Positions 7,503 to 12,532 of a DNA stretch of 17,415 bases are shown in pieces. Numbering within the stretch: position 1 is the stretch's first letter; every line of letters begins with the position of its first letter. The position numbers and the translations under genes are program-made. Source of the stretch: an uncultured Oscillospiraceae bacterium (lineage in GTDB: Bacteria > Bacillota > Clostridia > Oscillospirales > Acutalibacteraceae); the NCBI GenBank assembly GCA_900540295.1, contig UQFM01000035.1:1-17415 (forward strand). Reading direction: 5' to 3'. The notes under the pieces were generated by a model. That model worked only from the letters and a program-made list of their open reading frames with translations, searched no databases and was not told the origin of the DNA.

Positions 7503-8306
7503 ATGAAAGAATGCCGATTGGAAAATTCCCCGATTGTGTACTACATCAGCGGCAAAGAACACAAAGAGTGGGTGCTGTTTTTGCACGCCGCTTTTGCAAA
7601 TCACAATATGTTTCAGACAAATTGGGAGGGTCTGCAAGATAAATACAATATTTTAACCTTAGATATTATCGGGCACGGAAAATCCACAGATGCGAAAAAA
7701 GGCGACAGTATCAGTCAAATGTCTGTATGGATACACGAAATCCTCGAAAAAGAGAAAATTCAAAAAGCACATACGGTCGGTGTTTCGCTGGGCGCTGTGC
7801 TGGCGCAGAATTTTGCAGACTGTTATCCCGAATCCGTGCAAACCCTCGCCTGCTTCGGCGGTTATGATATACATAATTTCCCGAAACAAATGCAAAAAGA
7901 AAACAGTTCGGCGCAAATGCGGATGATGCTGAAAGCTATTATTTCTATCCCTTGGTTTGCAAAAGCGAATCAAAAAATCTCCGCTTACACCGCGCAGGCA
8001 CAGGAACAGTTTTATGCCATGAATATGCAATTCCCGAAAAAATCATTTATGTATCTTGCGTCGTTAAGCAAGCTGATAAATGTACCGCAGTCTCATCCGC
8101 GTAAATACCCGTTGCTGATTGGCTGCGGAGCACACGATATTCCGGCGGAATTGACTGCCGCGGAGCTGTGGCATAAAAGTGAATCGGACAGTCAATTGAT
8201 TATCTTTGAAAACGCAGGGCACTGCGTAAATATGGATGTTCCCCGACAATTTAATACCGCTTTGGAGAATTTTTGGACAAACGGCAAAAATCCCGCGGTT
8301 CCGTAA
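7503..8306 (+). CDS. Alpha/beta-fold hydrolase
   Basis: A 267-residue soluble hydrolase with the full alpha/beta-hydrolase framework: oxyanion-region segment FLHAAFANH (26-34), DIIGHGKS (54-61), nucleophile elbow GVSLG with Ser95, acid Asp212 in GAHDIPAE, and base His240 in NAGHCVNMD. A cap-like helical segment spans about 125-195. There is no signal peptide, so it acts in the cytoplasm. The closest pattern is the lipase/esterase and MenH/BioH-like group; the substrate cannot be inferred. The ribosome binding site is weak (GGGCGGA close to the ATG), but no better start exists. The gene is monocistronic, with its own promoter and a hairpin that includes its stop codon. Confidence 0.88.
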   Translation: MKECRLENSPIVYYISGKEHKEWVLFLHAAFANHNMFQTNWEGLQDKYNILTLDIIGHGKSTDAKKGDSISQMSVWIHEILEKEKIQKAHTVGVSLGAVLAQNFADCYPESVQTLACFGGYDIHNFPKQMQKENSSAQMRMMLKAIISIPWFAKANQKISAYTAQAQEQFYAMNMQFPKKSFMYLASLSKLINVPQSHPRKYPLLIGCGAHDIPAELTAAELWHKSESDSQLIIFENAGHCVNMDVPRQFNTALENFWTNGKNPAVP

Positions 8307-8349
8307 AGCAACAGCCTTTCAGATAAACCCTGAAAGGCTGTTGCTTTAC
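8303..8349. terminator. 20-bp perfect hairpin at the 3' end of the hydrolase gene
   Basis: Bases 8303-8322 pair perfectly with 8330-8349 around a 7-nt loop. The stop codon (8304-8306) lies inside the left arm. No T run follows on either strand, so termination may depend on the very stable stem alone, or the hairpin may protect the mRNA end. Confidence 0.7.
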
Positions 8350-8552
8350 CGTTAAGCTAAGGGGAGTCGAACCCGATATGGTTTAAAATACCCTATTTTA
8401 AACCGCGAAGCACCGAAAACGCAGAAGTTGCGGATGGATTTTTGTTTTTGCGCGGCAAAACAGCAGTCAATCCTTTCGGATTGACGAGGATTTTAACAAA
8501 GCAGAGACGGAAATACTGCCGCGAAAATCGTGTTTGGACGTATGTGCTATGG
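8350..8552. other. Gene-free, hairpin-rich stretch between converging genes
   Basis: No plausible gene lies here. Hairpins seen: 8380-8390 with 8394-8404 (11 bp, loop CCC), and 8466-8473 with 8478-8485 (8 bp, loop TTTC). On the minus strand, GGGTTCGACTCCCC (8373-8360) looks like a tRNA T-arm loop, but no cloverleaf can be built around it. The right end is a copy of the dispersed repeat. Confidence 0.5.
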
Positions 8553-8560
8553 TTAAGCAT
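8510..8560 (+). repeat. Dispersed repeat, copy 2
   Basis: Direct copy of window positions 1-51 (47 of 51 identical). It overlaps the last codon and the stop codon of the DtxR-family gene (TAA at 8555-8553, minus strand). The repeat may extend further left into the hairpin-rich stretch, which cannot be judged because copy 1 is cut by the window edge. Confidence 0.75.
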
Positions 8561-8924
8561 TATATTTGCTTCGGTGCCGACACAGCGCCGCAAACGTTTC
8601 ATCACTGATGTCGTGCTCGATTTTACACGCATCCGCCGCCGCAATTTCGGGCGGTACCTCCAAAGCAATCAAAAGCTCTGTCAATACCGTGTGGCGTGTA
8701 TAAATCTTCTCGGCAATTTCCCGTCCTGTATCCGTAAGGCGGATGTGTCCGTCCGCATCCACCGTAAGAAATCCGCCGTTTTTTAACAGCCCGACTGCGC
8801 GACTGACACTCGGCTTGCTGAAATGCATATATTCTCCGACATCGACCGCGCGCACAGACGGCTTTTCTTTGGATAAAATTAAAATGGTTTCGAGATACAT
8901 TTCCCCTGATTCCTGTAAATGCAC
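8553..8924 (-). CDS. DtxR-family metal-dependent repressor, likely Fe(II)-sensing regulator of feo
   Basis: A 123-residue DNA-binding regulator made of the winged-helix domain (about 1-65; recognition region FSKPSVSRAVGLLK at 35-48) and the dimerisation domain, without the C-terminal SH3-like domain. A GTG start at 8924 is preferred over TTG at 8939 because GGAGG lies 8 nt ahead of it and the family start MHLQESGEMYLE results. Metal ligands at DtxR-equivalent positions are Met9, Cys100, Glu103 and His104 (CKIEH), plus His78. MntR proteins carry Asp and Glu in the first two of these, so Met/Cys points to iron. It is divergent from the feo operon, whose leader carries palindromes of the right type for this family. 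The last codon and stop fall in a dispersed repeat, yet the length is normal for short clostridial members. Iron specificity and target are inference. Confidence 0.88.
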   Translation of the reverse strand: MHLQESGEMYLETILILSKEKPSVRAVDVGEYMHFSKPSVSRAVGLLKNGGFLTVDADGHIRLTDTGREIAEKIYTRHTVLTELLIALEVPPEIAAADACKIEHDISDETFAALCRHRSKYNA

Positions 8925-8950
8925 CGCCAACACCTCCAAATTTCAAATAC

Positions 8951-8979
8951 AGTATAGCATAAATTCTTGCACAAAGCAA
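8951..8979 (-). promoter_or_regulatory. Promoter of the DtxR-family gene
   Basis: On the minus strand TTGCTT (8979-8974), 17 nt, TATACT (8956-8951), 26 nt before the GTG start. None of the four palindromes overlaps it, so there is no sign that the regulator represses its own promoter through them. Confidence 0.65.
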
Positions 8980-9074
8980 CGGCACGTGAAACAGGTTTTC
9001 CCCTGCAATCGGATTTAAAAATTTATTCTGCACAAAGTTCGCTTTCTTACAAATTTGTACAATATTCCCTCTTG

Positions 9075-9090
9075 GTTAGCTTGTGCTAAC
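9075..9090. promoter_or_regulatory. DtxR-type operator 1
   Basis: Perfect palindrome GTTAGC-TTGT-GCTAAC. It lies between the divergent promoters and overlaps neither. Its centre is exactly 100 bp from that of operator 2. Confidence 0.7.
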
Positions 9091-9138
9091 TTCTATTTTG
9101 CGCAAACCGACGAAAATGGAAAATTGCGTTAAAATATA

Positions 9139-9167
9139 TTGACAGACTGAAAAAAACAGCGTATTCT
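9139..9167 (+). promoter_or_regulatory. Promoter of the feo operon
   Basis: TTGACA (9139-9144), 17 nt, TATTCT (9162-9167). Transcription should start near 9174, the first base of operator 2, so a bound repressor would block initiation. Confidence 0.75.
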
Positions 9168-9173
9168 ATTATC

Positions 9174-9191
9174 AGTTAGCGGACGCTAACT
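9174..9191. promoter_or_regulatory. DtxR-type operator 2, at the feo transcription start
   Basis: Perfect palindrome AGTTAGCGGACGCTAACT starting 7 bp after the -10 box. Its position over the expected +1 fits direct repression. Confidence 0.85.
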
Positions 9192-9207
9192 TTACTTTTG
9201 AGAGCAA

Positions 9208-9223
9208 GTTAGCTTTTGCTAAC
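9208..9223. promoter_or_regulatory. DtxR-type operator 3, in the feo leader
   Basis: Perfect palindrome GTTAGC-TTTT-GCTAAC centred 33 bp (about three helical turns) after operator 2, on the same face of the DNA. It ends 32 bp before the feoA start. Confidence 0.82.
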
Positions 9224-9255
9224 CGACTGTGAAAGACAGAAAGGATGTTGTTTCA

Positions 9256-9468
9256 ATGATGCCTTTAGTGCTTGCAAACAGCGGTGAAGAAAATATCATC
9301 CGCCGCGTCGGCGGAAATGCCGCGCTGAAAAAGCATTTGGAAAATCTCGGCTTTGTTGTCGGCGGCAATGTCACGGTAATTTCTGTGAACGACGGCAATT
9401 TGATTGTCAATGTGAAAGAATCCCGTATTGCGGTCAGCCGTGAAATGGCAAATAAAATTTTTATATAA
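9256..9468 (+). CDS. feoA: FeoA-domain protein (first copy)
   Basis: A 70-residue SH3-like cytoplasmic protein that supports the ferrous iron transporter FeoB. The start at 9256 is preferred over GTG at 9229: AAGGA (9241-9245) lies 10 nt before the ATG, and the product then begins MMPLVLANSGEEN, typical of the clostridial short FeoA type. The motif ALKKHLENLGFVVGGNVTVI matches the FeoA core (helix, then LG-x-x-x-G-x-x-V), and the C-terminal half ends in VKESRIAVSREMANKI. It is the first gene of the feo operon, 13 nt from the second feoA. The two FeoA proteins differ clearly, so they likely have distinct contacts with FeoB rather than being a recent duplication. Confidence 0.9.
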   Translation: MMPLVLANSGEENIIRRVGGNAALKKHLENLGFVVGGNVTVISVNDGNLIVNVKESRIAVSREMANKIFI

Positions 9469-9481
9469 AGGAGCAAAATCT

Positions 9482-9709
9482 ATGAACACACTTAAAACAG
9501 TGCCCGTCGGCGAAACGTGCAAGGTCGTAAAGCTGCACGGCGAGGGCGCGGTCAAACGCCGTATTATGGATATGGGCATCACGAAGGGTACCGAGGTACA
9601 CATACGCAAAATCGCGCCGCTCGGCGACCCTGTGGAAGTCACGGTGCGCGGCTATGAGCTGTCGCTTCGCAAGGCAGATGCGGAAATGATTGAAGTGGAA
9701 AATCTGTAA
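9482..9709 (+). CDS. feoA: FeoA-domain protein (second copy)
   Basis: A 75-residue FeoA-domain protein, again expected to bind or regulate FeoB on the cytoplasmic side. The start is fixed by AAGGAG 8 nt upstream; a longer frame from 9428 would overlap the first feoA. The family core is clear: VVKLHGEGAVKRRIMDMGIT, KGTEVHIRKIAPLGDPVEV and VRGYELSLRKADAEMIEV, closer to the classical FeoA pattern than the first copy. The 76-nt gap to feoB holds operator 4 and the feoB ribosome binding site, with no clear terminator. Confidence 0.93.
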   Translation: MNTLKTVPVGETCKVVKLHGEGAVKRRIMDMGITKGTEVHIRKIAPLGDPVEVTVRGYELSLRKADAEMIEVENL

Positions 9710-9734
9710 TCTGTCTTTTTTATTTTTCACTATA

Positions 9735-9752
9735 AGTTAGCAACAGCTAACT
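9735..9752. promoter_or_regulatory. DtxR-type operator 4, inside the operon before feoB
   Basis: Perfect palindrome AGTTAGCAACAGCTAACT, 33 bp before the feoB start. I see no convincing promoter beside it. It may act as a roadblock or a second control point for feoB, or in RNA form as a small 7-bp hairpin. Confidence 0.75.
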
Positions 9753-9785
9753 AAAAATCAAATACAACGCGAAAGGAAGAAAGAA

Positions 9786-12188
9786 ATGGAAATACGCATT
9801 GCGCTTGCAGGCAACCCGAACAGCGGTAAAACCACCTTGTTCAATGCCCTGACAGGCTCCAATCAATTTGTCGGCAACTGGCCCGGTGTAACCGTAGAGA
9901 AAAAAGAGGGCAAGCTCAAAAAACACAACGACGTCCGCATTGCCGATTTACCGGGCATTTACTCGCTCTCCCCTTACACCTTAGAAGAAGTGGTTGCAAG
10001 AAATTATCTTTTGGAAGAACGCCCCGACGCGATTTTAAATATCGTGGACGGCACAAATCTGGAGCGCAACCTCTATTTGACGACACAGCTGACGGAATTG
10101 GGCATTCCCGTGGTCGTTGCCGTGAATATGATAGATGTTGTCCGAAAAAACGGCGACAAAATCCATATCGCGGAGCTGTCCAAAGCGCTCGGTTGTAAGG
10201 TCGTGGAAATATCCGCCTTAAAGGGCACGGGCGTACAGGAAGCCGCCGAGGCTGCAATCGAAGCGGCAAAAGGTGCGGCAACCGTCCCCCAGCACAGCTT
10301 TTCGGGCGCAGTAGAACATGCGCTCGCACACATTGAGGAGGCCGCGGTACACGATATGCCTGCCGAACAGCAAAGATGGTATGCCGTGAAAATTTTTGAG
10401 CGTGACGAAAAGGTACTCGCCCGCCTGCATTTAGACAAAAATCTGCTTGCGCATATCGAAGAAGACATTGCCGATGCGGAAAAAGAGCTGGATGACGATG
10501 CCCAAAGCATTATCACCAACGAGCGCTACATATACATCGCCTCGATTCTCAAAGGCTGTTACAAAAAGAAGCGCGCGGGGCAAATGACCGTTTCGGATAA
10601 AATCGACCGCGTAGTCACCAACCGTATTTTGGCACTGCCGATTTTCGCAGTTGTGATGTTTATTGTTTATTTTGTGTCGGTTTCCACAGTCGGCGACTGG
10701 GCGACCAATTGGGCAAACGACGGCGTGTTCGGCGACGGCTGGCACTTGACGGGCGGCAGCGCTTATACAGAAGCGGTTGAAAATTACGAAACACCTGCCG
10801 CGATTATCGAGGCGTTTGAAGCAGCGGCAGAGGAAGCGGAACTCGACCCTGCGGAAGCCGCCGAATTAACCGCAACCGCATATTTGTATGACGAAGACGG
10901 CAACGTTACAGAACAAATTCCCGTAAACCTTTCCGTGTATACAGAAGCCGCCCAAGAGGCAGAACCCGCACCCGAGAACTTCGGCATTTGGGTACCGGGC
11001 ATACCCGTTCTCATCGGCAACGGTTTAGAAAAAATCCACTGTGCCGAATGGCTGCAAAGCCTGATTTTAGACGGCATTGTCGGCGGTGTGGGTTCGGTGC
11101 TCGGCTTTGTGCCGCAAATGCTTGTGCTGTTCCTTTTCTTGGCTTTCTTAGAATCCTGCGGATATATGGCGCGTGTCGCGTTTGTGATGGACCGCATTTT
11201 CCGCAAATTCGGACTTTCGGGAAAATCCTTTATCCCTATGCTAATCGGCACGGGCTGCGGCGTACCGGGCATTATGGCTTCGCGCACCATTGAAAATGAA
11301 CGCGACCGCCGTATGACGATTATGACGACCACCTTCATTCCCTGCGGCGCAAAACTGCCCATCATCGCACTGATTGCGGGTGCGCTGTTCGGCGGCGCGT
11401 GGTGGGTCGCACCGAGCGCTTACTTTATCGGCATTGCCGCCATTATTCTTTCGGGTATTATGCTCAAAAAGACAAAGCTGTTTTCGGGCGACCCCGCACC
11501 GTTCGTGATGGAACTGCCCGCCTACCATTTGCCGACAGTCGGCAATGTCCTGCGTTCCATGTGGGAACGTGCATGGTCGTTTATCAAAAAAGCGGGTACA
11601 GTTATTTTGCTTTCCTCAATCATCCTGTGGTTCTTGCAGAGCTTCGGCACGGAAAACGGTTCGTTCGGTATGGTCGAGGATATTAACAATTCCGTTCTCG
11701 CGGCAATCGGCAGTGCAATTGCATGGATTTTCACGCCCTTGGGCTTCGGCAACTGGCAGAGCGCCGTGGCGACCGTTACAGGATTGATTGCCAAAGAAAA
11801 TGTTGTCGGCACATTCGGCGTACTGTTCGGCGGCTTTGACGAGGTTGCGGAAAACGGCTGGCAAATTTGGGAAAATATGCGCACGGTCTTCTCTCCGCTC
11901 GCGGCATACGCTTTCTTGGTATTCAACCTGCTGTGCGCGCCGTGTTTTGCGGCAATGGGCGCTATCCGCCGCGAAATGCACAACGGCAAATGGACGGCGT
12001 TTGCAATCGGCTATCAATGTCTGTTTGCCTATGCGGTAAGCTTGGTCATCTATCAGCTCGGTCTGCTCTTTACGGGCGCAGGCAATGTGCTCGGTTCGAT
12101 TGCCGCTTTCGGGATTGTCGCTTTTTTCCTCTTTATGCTTGCGCGCCCCGAAAAAGGCAAATCCCCTTTAAAAGAAATTAGGAGATGA
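9786..12188 (+). CDS. feoB: Ferrous iron transport protein B
   Basis: An 800-residue inner-membrane Fe(II) importer with an N-terminal G-protein domain. G motifs: G1 GNPNSGKTT (9-17), G2 Thr36 in NWPGVTVE, G3 DLPG (54-57), G4 NMID (114-117), G5 SALK (143-146). A helical spacer follows (about 160-265), then membrane segments from about 278 onward, including the conserved IGTGCGVPGIMASRTIENE region (487-505) and FIPCGAKLP (517-525). Between the first two membrane segments is an acidic, Ala/Glu-rich stretch (about 320-398) absent from the short loop of proteobacterial FeoB; I believe related clostridial FeoB proteins share it. AAGGA stands 8 nt before the ATG. It is third in the operon after two feoA genes and overlaps the next frame. 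Expression is probably iron-repressed through the palindromes upstream. Confidence 0.97.
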   Translation: MEIRIALAGNPNSGKTTLFNALTGSNQFVGNWPGVTVEKKEGKLKKHNDVRIADLPGIYSLSPYTLEEVVARNYLLEERPDAILNIVDGTNLERNLYLTTQLTELGIPVVVAVNMIDVVRKNGDKIHIAELSKALGCKVVEISALKGTGVQEAAEAAIEAAKGAATVPQHSFSGAVEHALAHIEEAAVHDMPAEQQRWYAVKIFERDEKVLARLHLDKNLLAHIEEDIADAEKELDDDAQSIITNERYIYIASILKGCYKKKRAGQMTVSDKIDRVVTNRILALPIFAVVMFIVYFVSVSTVGDWATNWANDGVFGDGWHLTGGSAYTEAVENYETPAAIIEAFEAAAEEAELDPAEAAELTATAYLYDEDGNVTEQIPVNLSVYTEAAQEAEPAPENFGIWVPGIPVLIGNGLEKIHCAEWLQSLILDGIVGGVGSVLGFVPQMLVLFLFLAFLESCGYMARVAFVMDRIFRKFGLSGKSFIPMLIGTGCGVPGIMASRTIENERDRRMTIMTTTFIPCGAKLPIIALIAGALFGGAWWVAPSAYFIGIAAIILSGIMLKKTKLFSGDPAPFVMELPAYHLPTVGNVLRSMWERAWSFIKKAGTVILLSSIILWFLQSFGTENGSFGMVEDINNSVLAAIGSAIAWIFTPLGFGNWQSAVATVTGLIAKENVVGTFGVLFGGFDEVAENGWQIWENMRTVFSPLAAYAFLVFNLLCAPCFAAMGAIRREMHNGKWTAFAIGYQCLFAYAVSLVIYQLGLLFTGAGNVLGSIAAFGIVAFFLFMLARPEKGKSPLKEIRR

Positions 12189-12193
12189 ATGAA

Positions 12194-12370
12194 ATGCTTC
12201 TGTTTTTTGAAAATAACCTTGCAACGGTTTTGATTTCCCTAGTGCTCACAGCAGTTGTACTTTTGATTGTGCTTTCTATGCGAAAAAACAAAAAGAAAGG
12301 CCAATCCGCCTGCGGATGCGGATGCACGAACTGCCCGATGTCGGGCGAGTGCCGCAGTACAAAACAGTAA
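12194..12370 (+). CDS. FeoB-associated Cys-rich membrane peptide
   Basis: A 58-residue peptide with one N-terminal membrane helix (about 8-29), a basic stretch (RKNKKKG), and a Cys-rich tail CGCGCTNCPMSGEC. This matches the small FeoB-associated Cys-rich family found at the end of Firmicutes feo operons; a role in handling or delivering Fe(II) at FeoB is usually proposed but not established here. The first in-frame ATG (12185) overlaps the feoB stop as ATGA, but its only ribosome binding site, AGGAG (12180-12184), would touch it. The ATG at 12194 has that site 9 nt upstream, so I chose it. The two choices differ by three residues. Confidence 0.88.
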   Translation: MLLFFENNLATVLISLVLTAVVLLIVLSMRKNKKKGQSACGCGCTNCPMSGECRSTKQ

Positions 12371-12447
12371 ACCTGCACAGTACCTGTCGGATATACCGTA
12401 AGTATTCGATACAATCCCCCCTTAAACACAAAATAAATCGAATCGTC

Positions 12448-12477
12448 TTGACGAAACCGCTATATATCGTGTAAAAT
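12448..12477 (+). promoter_or_regulatory. Likely promoter of the topoisomerase B-subunit gene
   Basis: TTGACG (12448-12453), 18 nt, TAAAAT (12472-12477), 55 nt before the start codon. A 12-bp inverted repeat overlaps the spacer and the -10 box. Confidence 0.6.
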
Positions 12478-12495
12478 ATATAGCGGTAAATTTTT
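12456..12495 (+). terminator. Inverted repeat with T run: feo terminator and/or operator of the next gene
   Basis: ACCGCTATATAT (12456-12467) and ATATATAGCGGT (12476-12487) form a perfect 12-bp stem with an 8-nt loop; AAA and then five T follow. As RNA it could end the feo transcript. As DNA it overlaps the next promoter. Both readings fit the sequence. Confidence 0.55.
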
Positions 12496-12532
12496 GCAGT
12501 TTTGAAATTCTAAAAAAGGATGCAGGTAAGCA

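Noticed and set aside
8360..8373. Possible tRNA or tmRNA 3' end on the minus strand (GGGTTCGACTCCCC)
   Set aside because: Only three stem pairs hold beside the T-loop-like bases. No acceptor, D or anticodon arm can be matched, and no tmRNA tag frame is visible.
52..8509. Segment between the two direct repeats as a mobile island
   Set aside because: It contains the core sporulation gene spoIVA, has no integrase or transposase, and its composition matches the rest of the window.
8442..8786. 114-codon open frame running through the repeat and into the DtxR-family gene on the opposite strand
   Set aside because: Differences between the two repeat copies change every affected codon, there is no ribosome binding site, and half of it lies antisense to a clear gene.
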